Part shown: piece after piece, positions 1 to 5,506 of the stretch | Layout of the letters: every line of letters begins with the position of its first letter | Position numbering within the stretch: position 1 is the stretch's first letter | From: Pyrinomonadaceae bacterium | Lineage (GTDB): Bacteria > Acidobacteriota > Blastocatellia > Pyrinomonadales > Pyrinomonadaceae | Direction: 5' to 3' | DNA length: 6,217 nucleotides | NCBI GenBank assembly: GCA_013813825.1 | Contig: JACCRA010000648.1 | Location: 1-6,217 of the forward strand | Position numbers and translations under genes: made by a program | Notes under the pieces: generated by a model | What the model was told of the DNA's origin: nothing | The model's input: the letters and a program-made list of their open reading frames with translations, nothing else | The model's database searches: none

Positions 1-552
1 CGTGCCGAAGATCATCAACAATTCGCCTCTAATCTCACCGGCGCGGACGAGCGAGCCGGCGTCCGCATCCTCGCCGAGTTTGCCGTTATGAATACCCGTC
101 CCGTAGAAGCAGACCGTCACTTTAACGTCCGGCTGCAAGGCGGCGCGAAACGCCAAATGCCCGCCGATGCAGAAGCCCGCCGCGCCGAGTTGCCCCACAG
201 CAACTTGGTCGCTTTGCGCCGCCAGATAATCAAGCGTCGCCCGGCAACTCGCGTCAAAATCCGCTACCGGAGTTTTAGATGCATCGTCCAAGCCTCTGGT
301 TCGTCCATCGTCGTCGAAGAGAATGACGGTGCCGGGCGGCTCAAGGCGGTGGTAAATCTCCGGCGCGGCGACGACGAAGCCATAGCCCGCGAGCCGCTGC
401 GAGGCGCGCACCATCGGCCCCGTCAACTGAAAAATATCCGAGTAGAAAATAATGCCTGGATACCGGCCTTCGGCCTTCGGCGCGCAGACGAGCAAGCGCA
501 TTGGCGAGTCACCGCCAACCGGGATGTCAACGTATTCGGTGGTGATGATCAT
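1..552 (-). CDS. Dienelactone hydrolase family protein (partial, 3' end beyond window)
   Basis: This is an alpha/beta hydrolase of the dienelactone hydrolase family, a group of cytoplasmic enzymes that open lactone or ester bonds using a cysteine nucleophile. Only the first 184 residues are in the window. The nucleophile elbow G-F-C-I-G-G has Cys128 where the family has its catalytic Cys. Upstream are the conserved segments FYSDIFQLTGP (36-46) and GFVVAAPEIYHR (58-69). The family's active-site Glu after the second strand appears replaced by Asp39 (S-D-I-F). The triad Asp and His should follow IFGT (181-184) and lie outside the window. The ATG at 552 is preceded by AGGAGA (560-565), 7 nt away, so the start is well supported. 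The natural substrate cannot be told; chlorocatechol degradation should not be assumed, because no pathway genes are adjacent. Family assignment is firm, function is not. Confidence 0.88.
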   Translation of the reverse strand, partial: MIITTEYVDIPVGGDSPMRLLVCAPKAEGRYPGIIFYSDIFQLTGPMVRASQRLAGYGFVVAAPEIYHRLEPPGTVILFDDDGRTRGLDDASKTPVADFDASCRATLDYLAAQSDQVAVGQLGAAGFCIGGHLAFRAALQPDVKVTVCFYGTGIHNGKLGEDADAGSLVRAGEIRGELLMIFGT

Positions 553-590
553 GGGGAGTTCTCCTAGCGTTTGAAAGCGACCAAATTGGC

Positions 591-620
591 GGCGGGCGGC
601 AGCAACAAGGTGCGCCCGCC
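591..620 (-). terminator. GC-rich hairpin after the MscS-like gene, possible terminator
   Basis: A perfect 8-bp inverted repeat, GGCGGGCG (591-598) and CGCCCGCC (613-620), is separated by 14 nt. It lies about 25 nt beyond the stop codon of the MscS-like gene and before the hydrolase start. No real U-run follows on the minus strand (the sequence continues AATTTGG after a short GC stretch), so it is not a textbook intrinsic terminator. It could instead slow polymerase or protect the mRNA 3' end. Confidence 0.35.
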
Positions 621-644
621 ATGAGTGTTACGACGACGACGCGC

Positions 645-1331
645 TCAGGGCACGTTTGGCGGCAGTGGTGGCGACGGCGGCGCGATGGGGAAAGGGTCAT
701 CTTCGAGTTCGCCCGGCGGCGCGGCCGGCCGTTGTCTCACGCGCGGCCGGGCGCGGGCGGCGGCGGCGGCAGGCGAAGATGGATCACGCGCCGTGTGGTT
801 GATGACGACTTCGGTAATGAGTTTCGTGTTCGGAATGATAATCAGCCGCCCATCGTCAGCGCGCACGAGCGTGTCGCGCATCCGGATCGTCTCGATGACG
901 CCGGCGTGCTCGCCCATCTCGATCTGATCGCCGATGTTGAACGGCCGGTAAAGCAGCAGCATGATTCCTGAGAGCAGATTCGAGAGCACGTCCTTGAGGG
1001 CGAAGCCGAGCGCGAAGCCGGTCAGCCCCAAGCCCGCGATCAGCGCACTGACGTTCAAGCCCGCCGCGCCCAGCGCCGTCACGAGTCCGAAGCTCAACAC
1101 GCCGTAATAATAGACGCGCGACAGTAGCAGCACCGCGCCCGTGTCGGCTTTCGCGCGCGGCGCGGCGACCGCAATCAACCGCCGTCCGATTGACGCCACG
1201 AGCCAGAAGATGAGAAAGACTATCGCGCCCAGCAGCACGCCGGGCAGCGCCGCCCACAGCCGCGCGGACAAATTCTCAAACACCTGCCGCAGCGTTTGCG
1301 GCGAAGGCAGAGTTGGTTGCAGTTGGATCAT
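645..1331 (-). CDS. Small MscS-type mechanosensitive ion channel with Ala/Pro-rich tail
   Basis: This is an inner-membrane channel of the MscS family, which releases solutes on hypo-osmotic shock. From ATG 1331 it has 228 residues, shorter than E. coli MscS (286). Hydrophobic helices are at about 27-48 and 68-90, followed by the characteristic pore helix (about 93-129), rich in Gly/Ala and ending LLLYRPFNIGD. The beta domain follows (about 133-180), with GVIETIRMRDT and the I-P-N motif at 166-168. After VINHTARD the usual C-terminal alpha/beta vestibule is missing. It is replaced by about 45 residues of Ala, Arg and Pro-rich sequence. The reading frame opens 60 nt earlier (1391), but that extension lies in repeat-rich spacer and does not look like protein, so the internal ATG is preferred. 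Neither start has a clear Shine-Dalgarno. Family call is firm; the start is moderately sure. Confidence 0.88.
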   Translation of the reverse strand: MIQLQPTLPSPQTLRQVFENLSARLWAALPGVLLGAIVFLIFWLVASIGRRLIAVAAPRAKADTGAVLLLSRVYYYGVLSFGLVTALGAAGLNVSALIAGLGLTGFALGFALKDVLSNLLSGIMLLLYRPFNIGDQIEMGEHAGVIETIRMRDTLVRADDGRLIIIPNTKLITEVVINHTARDPSSPAAAAARARPRVRQRPAAPPGELEDDPFPIAPPSPPLPPNVP

Positions 1332-1333
1332 AA

Positions 1334-1478
1334 GAAACGATGAATGATGAACGCCACGGCAATGAATGAATGAAAAACCCCGCCGAAACACCGAGCGATT
1401 CGACGAGGCAGACTGTCAATGAACTGCATGAACCAAGCCGCCTTCATTCATCGTTCATCATTTCGCATTCATCATTTC
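1334..1478. repeat. Inverted heptad-periodic repeat in spacer (locus A)
   Basis: The spacer between the sulfite oxidase-like and MscS-like genes holds two arms built from degenerate 7-bp units. The left arm (about 1337-1353) reads ACGATGA, ATGATGA, ACG. The right arm (about 1445-1478) reads as TTCATCG, TTCATCA, TTTCGCA, TTCATCA. The reverse complement of 1445-1464 matches 1334-1353 at 17 of 20 positions, and the three mismatches are exactly 7 nt apart. The arms are separated by about 90 nt. A further TGAATGAATGA run lies at 1363-1373. The function is unknown. Confidence 0.65.
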
Positions 1479-1482
1479 TGTG

Positions 1483-2172
1483 TTACTCGTCTTGCCAGCG
1501 GAACCGCTCGCCGTCGCGACCCTGCCACGGCACGCCGCGCATATGATAGCCGCCTTCTTCCCAGAAGCCCGCGCGGTCTTTGGCAAGAAATGTCAGACCC
1601 TTGATCCACTTCGCCGACTTCCAAGCATAGAGCTGCGGCACGATCAGGCGGACGGGGCCGCCGTGCTCCGGCGGGATCGGTTGCCCGTCGTGCGACCACG
1701 CGACCAGCGAATCTTCGGCGAGGAAAAATTCAAGCGGCAAATTCGTCGTCCACCCGTAATCGTAAGCCGACGCGACGACGAACTTCGCTTCCGGCTTGAC
1801 GCCCGCGAGCCGCGCCAGTTCCCGCGTCGAGATGCCGCCCCACACGTTGTCGAGCCGCGACCAGCGCGTGACACAATGAAAATCCGCATAGACCTTAACC
1901 GGCGGCAACCGCATGAATTCATCGAGCGACCAATTGAGCGAATTCTCTATCAAGCCGTCGAGCGAGAACCGCCACGTCGCCAGATCGATGTCGGGCGTCC
2001 CGTGCGCGTCCAAGACCGGCCACTTCCGCGTCCGCGTCTGGCCCTGCGGAATCCGCTGCTCCCGCCTCGTGTCCGGGCTGATGATGACGCCCGACTCTCC
2101 AACCTGTTCAGCCGGGCGCGGTCCCTCCCGCTGATAATACTGATCGCGCATCAAGTTGCTTAAAAAACTCAT
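1483..2172 (-). CDS. Sulfite oxidase-like molybdopterin-dependent oxidoreductase (cytoplasmic type)
   Basis: This belongs to the sulfite oxidase / MsrP-like molybdenum cofactor superfamily (COG2041 type). In its short stand-alone form the substrate is generally unknown. Numbered from ATG 2172 it has 229 residues. The motif DFHCVTRWS places the expected Mo-ligating cysteine at Cys100. GGISTRELA (112-120), SAYDYGWTTNLPLE (135-148) and HGGPVRLIVP (170-179), followed by LYAWKSAKWIKG, are typical of the cofactor-binding fold. There is no twin-arginine or other export signal at the N-terminus and no heme domain, so a cytoplasmic enzyme needing a separate electron partner is inferred. GGAGG (2177-2181) lies 4 nt before this ATG. 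An adjacent in-frame GTG (2173-2175) would leave a spacing of only 1 nt, so ATG is preferred. No molybdenum cofactor genes are adjacent. Confidence 0.9.
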   Translation of the reverse strand: MSFLSNLMRDQYYQREGPRPAEQVGESGVIISPDTRREQRIPQGQTRTRKWPVLDAHGTPDIDLATWRFSLDGLIENSLNWSLDEFMRLPPVKVYADFHCVTRWSRLDNVWGGISTRELARLAGVKPEAKFVVASAYDYGWTTNLPLEFFLAEDSLVAWSHDGQPIPPEHGGPVRLIVPQLYAWKSAKWIKGLTFLAKDRAGFWEEGGYHMRGVPWQGRDGERFRWQDE

Positions 2173-2180
2173 CACGCCTC

Positions 2181-2268
2181 CGGCAAGTAAGCAATAAGCA
2201 GTGAGCGGTGAGCAGCTAAAACACTTTCGACTTCTGCTTTTACTGCTTACTGCTTACTGCTCACTTCT
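2181..2268. repeat. Inverted heptad-periodic repeat in spacer (locus B)
   Basis: The left arm has the units TAAGCAA, TAAGCAG, TGAGCGG and TGAGCAG (2188-2215). The right arm has three exact copies of TACTGCT (2241-2261), then CACTTCT (2262-2268). The arms are inverted relative to each other and could form an imperfect hairpin of roughly 25 bp with a loop of about 25 nt. The right arm overlaps the stop codon of the 143-residue gene (TGA at 2261-2263, minus strand). It sits directly upstream of the sulfite oxidase-like gene's ribosome binding site, so a role in mRNA end formation or spacing is possible but unproven. Confidence 0.75.
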
Positions 2269-2692
2269 TCGTCGCCCTCTCCGCCAGCCGCAGCAGTTCT
2301 TCCGGCATCCACTTGCCGACGCCCTTCTCCGTTGGTCCCTTGATGCCGATGCTGCGGTCGTGCCACTCGTCCTGCGCACCGCTGAAGCCCCGGTCGCGCT
2401 CGTAGCCGTCGGTCTGCTCTAAGCTGAGGGCGATGCCGTTGGCGATCTCGTTCCAGTTCTCGGTCTGGATGCCGCGCAAAACGAGCGAGAGGCCGGCGGA
2501 CCAATCTTCTTCGGGCGCACGGGCGTCCTGCTCCGGGATCGCGAGCGTATGGACAGGCGGGAACGGCCCGCCCTTGAACTCGCGGACGAGTTGCGCCTTC
2601 AAGTCCTTGAGCGACAAATTCTGATCCTCGCGCCGCATCGCCTGCGCGCGGCGGAAGAGATCGCCCACCGACGGTTGCGGGTATTCAGCCAT
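2261..2692 (-). CDS. Hypothetical protein, 143 residues
   Basis: I do not recognise this protein. It is soluble and charged, with no signal peptide, membrane helix or cysteine. The N-terminal third looks helical and rich in Arg, Lys, Asp and Glu (about 8-40). A Pro-rich turn follows (43-60, including GGPFPP). The centre is amphipathic, with regularly spaced Trp residues (W64, W80, W110, W128). The C-terminus ends in a charged helix (PEELLRLAERATKK). That this is the true coding frame is supported by the start: AGGTGG (2702-2707) lies 9 nt before the ATG. The protein composition is also normal, whereas the other frames give Arg-rich strings. It lies 88 nt upstream of the sulfite oxidase-like gene on the same strand and may be cotranscribed with it, but the heptad repeat hairpin intervenes. 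Confidence 0.75.
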   Translation of the reverse strand: MAEYPQPSVGDLFRRAQAMRREDQNLSLKDLKAQLVREFKGGPFPPVHTLAIPEQDARAPEEDWSAGLSLVLRGIQTENWNEIANGIALSLEQTDGYERDRGFSGAQDEWHDRSIGIKGPTEKGVGKWMPEELLRLAERATKK

Positions 2693-2831
2693 TTCGCTTC
2701 ACCACCTTTGCCTGCTGGGATTCGTTTTAATACTGCCACGCACGACGCAAAAATCACAACCCTGCGCGAAGGACAGCTTGACGGTGAATTGCCCGCTTTC
2801 CTAATTTTTATTTCGGAAACAACAAGGGAGA

Positions 2832-2862
2832 CTGTCAACAAAGTAGGATACTTTGTTACAAT
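2832..2862 (+). promoter_or_regulatory. Promoter with strong dyad (putative operator) before the hicB-like gene
   Basis: A perfect 9-bp inverted repeat, AACAAAGTA (2837-2845) and TACTTTGTT (2849-2857), has a 3-nt centre. The pairing extends by TGT/ACA (2833-2835 with 2858-2860) across one bulged C. TACAAT (2857-2862) is a 5 of 6 match to a -10 box. With a weak -35 (CTGTCA, 2832-2837) it leaves a 19-bp spacer that the dyad fills. Transcription would begin about 7 nt later, at the start codon itself. On the other strand, TTGACA (2833-2838) is an exact -35 match without a good -10, so a divergent promoter is possible. An operator role is inferred from symmetry and position. Confidence 0.5.
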
Positions 2863-2868
2863 TCGCTT

Positions 2869-3093
2869 ATGCGAATCCTTAACTTCACAGTCGTGATGAC
2901 GCCGGACGAGACAGGCGGGTATGTCGTGACTTGCCCCGCGCTACCCGGCCTTGTGACTGAGGGCGATACGATTGAGGAAGCGCGCGAGATGGCCGCCGAC
3001 GCGATCCGCGGTTATCTTGAGAGTCTCCGTATTGATGGAGAGCCGATCCCGCTAGACCAGTCCATTACGGAGGAAGTAAGTATTGGCAGGTAA
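2869..3093 (+). CDS. HicB-like antitoxin (short, RNase H-fold type)
   Basis: This 74-residue protein belongs to the HicB-like / UPF0150 family, whose members neutralise the mRNA-cleaving toxin HicA in type II toxin-antitoxin modules. The family signature is clear: FTVVMTPDETGGYVVTCPAL (6-25), then PGLVTEGDTIEEA (26-38), followed by a helix to GYLESL. The length fits the short HicB class, which lacks a C-terminal ribbon-helix-helix or HTH DNA-binding domain. The ATG at 2869 has no Shine-Dalgarno; with a -10 at 2857-2862 the message may be leaderless. No HicA gene follows: the next 52 nt to the convergent AP2-like gene encode nothing HicA-like, and none is seen upstream. It is therefore an orphan antitoxin, a remnant, or a HicB-like protein with another partner. 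Family is firm; the biological role is uncertain. Confidence 0.85.
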   Translation: MRILNFTVVMTPDETGGYVVTCPALPGLVTEGDTIEEAREMAADAIRGYLESLRIDGEPIPLDQSITEEVSIGR

Positions 3094-3145
3094 TTTTGGC
3101 CATTCGTCATGCCTCTCCTTGTACCGCGTGGACCGTGTCACAGCT

Positions 3146-3655
3146 TCAGCCTCGGCCTTTTTTAGCCGCAGCTTTGTAGGTCGCCCGCTTTTCTTGCTTC
3201 TCCCTCATCATCTTCTCGATTAACTTGACGCCCTCTTTTCTGGCCTTGATTGCCAGCGCCTTCGCTTCCTCTTCGCTGCGGCCATCAAGCGAGAAGTGAA
3301 ATTTTTTGTTGATATGCTTACCATTTGGGAGAATGTAGCCGGCCTGCCAGACTTCGTAAGAGCGTCCGCGCTTGAGCGAGCGCGTCTTGTGGACACCGGG
3401 CGGGTTGCCCTTATTTCTAGAGTTCGGCTTATTAAACATGTTGCCGCGTTCCGGCTTCGGATATAGAACGAGCAGCGCATCCCGATATTTTTTAGCCTCT
3501 CTTAAAGCGAAATTGTCGCTGCCGCCGTGAGCTATGTCGCTGAAAAATTTTTGGATCATCTTCCCGTCGCGGTGAATCCTGACCCACCAGCCGTGTTGGT
3601 TTTTCCTGTCCTGATCGATGCGGCTAATGTGCCGCATCGCCTTATCTTTCTTCAT
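3146..3655 (-). CDS. Tandem AP2-like DNA-binding domain protein
   Basis: The 169-residue basic protein has two copies of an AP2/ERF-like fold (three beta strands and a helix), as found in plant AP2 factors and in bacterial and phage proteins linked to mobile DNA. Copy 1 spans about 9-62: GWWVRIHRDGKMIQKFFSD (22-40), a GG turn, then the helix ALREAKKYRDALL (50-62). Copy 2 spans about 86-143: YEVWQAGYILPNGKHINKKF (100-119), then the helix SEEEAKALAIKARKEG (127-142). A Lys-rich tail follows (144-169). The start at 3655 has AGGAAG (3663-3668) 7 nt upstream. The gene appears more AT-rich than its neighbours. There is no nuclease or integrase domain, so a stand-alone DNA-binding or regulatory role is inferred. 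The fold assignment rests on motif pattern and is fairly confident; the target is unknown. Confidence 0.78.
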   Translation of the reverse strand: MKKDKAMRHISRIDQDRKNQHGWWVRIHRDGKMIQKFFSDIAHGGSDNFALREAKKYRDALLVLYPKPERGNMFNKPNSRNKGNPPGVHKTRSLKRGRSYEVWQAGYILPNGKHINKKFHFSLDGRSEEEAKALAIKARKEGVKLIEKMMREKQEKRATYKAAAKKGRG

Positions 3656-3687
3656 GCGACGGCTTCCTGCTCAACAAATCATTTGAC

Positions 3688-3721
3688 CTGACGGGGGAAA
3701 GCTAACACGCCCCTACGTCAG
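3688..3721. other. Hairpin between the oxidoreductase and AP2-like genes
   Basis: CTGACG (3688-3693) pairs with CGTCAG (3716-3721), and GGGG (3694-3697) pairs with CCCC (3710-3713). A TA bulge interrupts the right arm and the loop is 12 nt. It lies between the stop of the oxidoreductase and the start of the AP2-like gene, both minus strand. No U-run follows, so it could be a weak terminator, an operator for the AP2-like gene, or chance. Confidence 0.35.
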
Positions 3722-3752
3722 ATGCAAGCATTTTGTTAGAACTTTAAGGCAT

Positions 3753-5369
3753 TCACTTCCACATAAGTGTCCGCCGCAGCCAACCCGCAAGGCCTTTGCC
3801 TTCCAAATCGCTTAGGACGACGTGCGCCGTGTTGCGGCCTGACGCAGCGAAGACGCCGCCGCCGGGATGCGTCGAGGCTCCGGTCAGGAAAAGATTTTCA
3901 AACGGCGTGCGGTAGGTGGACAGTTCCGGCAACGGGCGGTAGAGGAACATCTGATCGATGTCCATTTCGACGTGCATCACGTTGCCGCGCAGCAGGCCGA
4001 GGCGGCGTTCCAAGTCGAGCGGCGTCTGAATGAAGCGCGCGAGGACGGAATCGCGGACGTTCGGCGCATAGTCGTTGACCACGTCGATCAACTTGTCGGC
4101 CTCGCGCTCCGCGATTTGGTCCCACGATTCGCCGCCAGTCAGTTCATACGGGTAATACTGGCCCCAGATGAACAGCGCGTGTTTGCCTTCGGGCGCGATT
4201 GTCGGATCGACAGCCGAGAAGGTCATCGCCAGCGCGGCCGGTTTCTCCGACGGCCGCCCGCGCAAATAGTCACCATAAGCACGCTCTAAATACTCGATTG
4301 ACGGGCAAAGCAATTGCAGCCCTTGATGACAGTCGCCCGGCTTTCCGCCGGAAGGCGCGGCCGTGTAGTCGGGCAATTCAGAGACGGCGCAACGAACGAT
4401 CATCCCGAAGCCGTTGCCGACGCGCACCGACGCGACGCGCGCGGCCAGTTCACCCGGCAAGTTTTCCGCGCCGATCAATTTGAGGAAAGTCGTCTGCACG
4501 TGAGCGTTCGAGACGACGCGGCGCGCCTCGATCCGCTCGCCGCCCACAAGGCGAATCGCGCCGGCGCGCGTGCCCGCAACTTCAAGCCGCTCCACTTCCG
4601 CCGACAGGCGGACTTCGCCGCCGTGGTGTGCGAGGCAGCGCGCGAGAGCCTGCGTTAGCGCGCCCGAGCCGCCGCGCGGGCGCTTGACGCCGCTGCGGTG
4701 AATCATCGAATGCCAGCCGAGAAAGTCGCCGGTCGCGGGCGTCAATGGCGGGGGACCAGACTGCGCCGCCAACCAGACGAGCGCCGCGCGCAGACCCTCA
4801 TGCCTGAAAGTCTCGCGCGCGATCTGTCCGTAAGGCGCGAAGATTTTGCGCGTCATCTCCGCCGGGTTAGTCTTTGTGCCGGTGCGGCGAAAGATCATGT
4901 GTCGGCCGAGGTTCATCACCGTCGGCGGCTTCAGGAATGCCTCGAAGACGCCCTCGTTGAACTGGCCCCATTCGCGCACGAACTTACGGTAAGCATCGGC
5001 GTCCGCCGGACTGAAGCGCGCGATGGACTCACAGGTTTTTTCCACGTCGCGCCAGAAATAGACGGCCTCGCGGCCCTCGCCTACGGGCGCGAACGCGAAC
5101 GGATCGCAGTCGAGGTATTCGAGGCCGAACTTTTCTAACTCCAACTCGCGCACTACCGGCGTCAGGTGGATCATGATGTGCGCGCTTGAGCCGACATCGA
5201 TCTTATAACCCGGAATCAGATCGTCCTCGGTGCAGACCGCCCCGCCGACGATGTGCCGCCGCTCAAGGACAATGACCTTCAAGCCGGCTTGCGCAAGGTA
5301 ACAGGCGCAGGTCAGGCCGTTGTGTCCGCCACCGATCACCGCCACGTCGTACATACGCGCTTCGCCCAT
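3753..5369 (-). CDS. CrtO/CrtI-type FAD-dependent oxidoreductase (phytoene desaturase / carotenoid ketolase superfamily)
   Basis: A full-length 538-residue flavoprotein of the COG1233 family. The N-terminal dinucleotide-binding motif is GGGHNG (13-18), with Glu36 closing the second strand and the family extension GGA at 42-44. KRPRGGSGALTQALA is the conserved central segment. The C-terminal FAD motif is LFLTGASTHPGGGVFAASGR (493-512). The segments around FGLEYLDCDPFAF and the near-C-terminal DQMFLYRPLPELSTYRTP resemble cyanobacterial CrtO beta-carotene ketolase more than CrtI. CrtI-like and PYROXD2-like members of the same superfamily remain possible, so the substrate is left open. No other carotenoid gene is in the window. 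Two starts are possible: ATG 5369, or ATG 5354 (giving MYDVAVIGGGHNG, the usual family start); neither has a strong ribosome binding site. A divergent promoter region separates it from the protease gene. Confidence 0.87.
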   Translation of the reverse strand: MGEARMYDVAVIGGGHNGLTCACYLAQAGLKVIVLERRHIVGGAVCTEDDLIPGYKIDVGSSAHIMIHLTPVVRELELEKFGLEYLDCDPFAFAPVGEGREAVYFWRDVEKTCESIARFSPADADAYRKFVREWGQFNEGVFEAFLKPPTVMNLGRHMIFRRTGTKTNPAEMTRKIFAPYGQIARETFRHEGLRAALVWLAAQSGPPPLTPATGDFLGWHSMIHRSGVKRPRGGSGALTQALARCLAHHGGEVRLSAEVERLEVAGTRAGAIRLVGGERIEARRVVSNAHVQTTFLKLIGAENLPGELAARVASVRVGNGFGMIVRCAVSELPDYTAAPSGGKPGDCHQGLQLLCPSIEYLERAYGDYLRGRPSEKPAALAMTFSAVDPTIAPEGKHALFIWGQYYPYELTGGESWDQIAEREADKLIDVVNDYAPNVRDSVLARFIQTPLDLERRLGLLRGNVMHVEMDIDQMFLYRPLPELSTYRTPFENLFLTGASTHPGGGVFAASGRNTAHVVLSDLEGKGLAGWLRRTLMWK

Positions 5370-5409
5370 TCCGTCATTCTGATTGCTTTATGCTATGGTC
5401 TCCGCCGAC

Positions 5410-5439
5410 ATAATAGGGGCGTAAATCGCAAATCGTAAA
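5410..5439 (-). promoter_or_regulatory. Putative promoter of the oxidoreductase gene
   Basis: On the minus strand, TTTACG (5434-5439, 4 of 6 to the -35 consensus) and TATTAT (5410-5415, 5 of 6 to the -10) are separated by 18 bp. Transcription would begin near 5403, leaving a leader of about 34 nt. The -35 and most of the spacer fall in the left arm of heptad repeat locus C. Confidence 0.4.
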
Positions 5440-5489
5440 CGGCGAATAAAAGAACTGTCTCGCTATTCACCATTTATAATTCACATTTG
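5421..5489. repeat. Inverted heptad-periodic repeat in divergent spacer (locus C)
   Basis: The left arm has the units GTAAATC, GCAAATC, GTAAACG and GCGAATA (5421-5448). The right arm has GCTATTC, ACCATTT, ATAATTC and ACATTTG (5462-5489), whose reverse complement again reads as GAAT/AAAT-type heptads. The arms are inverted, with a 13-nt gap. It fills the middle of the intergenic region between the divergent oxidoreductase and protease genes. Confidence 0.6.
5475..5480 (+). promoter_or_regulatory. -10 element for the S8 protease gene
   Basis: An exact TATAAT lies 26 nt before the GTG start of the protease. No good -35 is found at 15-18 bp (GAACTG at 5452-5457 is poor). The expected transcription start is about 5487, leaving a short leader of about 20 nt that contains the GGGAG ribosome binding site. 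The element is part of the right arm of heptad repeat locus C. Confidence 0.4.
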
Positions 5490-5506
5490 TAAATAGGGAG
5501 TCCGTA

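Noticed and set aside
88..567. Long plus-strand open frame opposite the hydrolase gene
   Set aside because: It is Arg-rich, lacks recognisable motifs and lies antisense to a clear hydrolase; a shadow of GC-rich coding sequence.
621..971. Two overlapping plus-strand open frames opposite the MscS-like tail
   Set aside because: Both are made of Arg/Gly or Ser/Gly runs from the GC triplet region; no start signal or motif supports either.
1374..1386. GGGGTTTTT on the minus strand as an intrinsic terminator after the sulfite oxidase-like gene
   Set aside because: The T-run is present, but no stable stem could be paired just before it.
1414..1419. Exact TTGACA on the minus strand upstream of the MscS-like gene
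   Set aside because: No acceptable -10 lies 15-19 bp downstream; the expected position is GC-rich.
1480..2163. 227-residue plus-strand open frame opposite the sulfite oxidase-like gene
   Set aside because: The complementary strand encodes an intact molybdoenzyme with its motifs; this frame has Arg/Pro-heavy composition and no family features.
2181..2268. CRISPR-like or transposon-end reading of the repeats
   Set aside because: The units are 7 bp with no spacers between them, differ between loci, and flank no transposase or target duplication.
3094..3145. Possible HicA toxin after the HicB-like gene
   Set aside because: All three plus frames were read through the spacer and into the AP2-like gene; none shows the HicA start, the G-S-H core or a sensible length.
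3867..5138. Several plus-strand open frames opposite the oxidoreductase gene
   Set aside because: All are antisense to one continuous 538-residue flavoprotein and are biased in composition.
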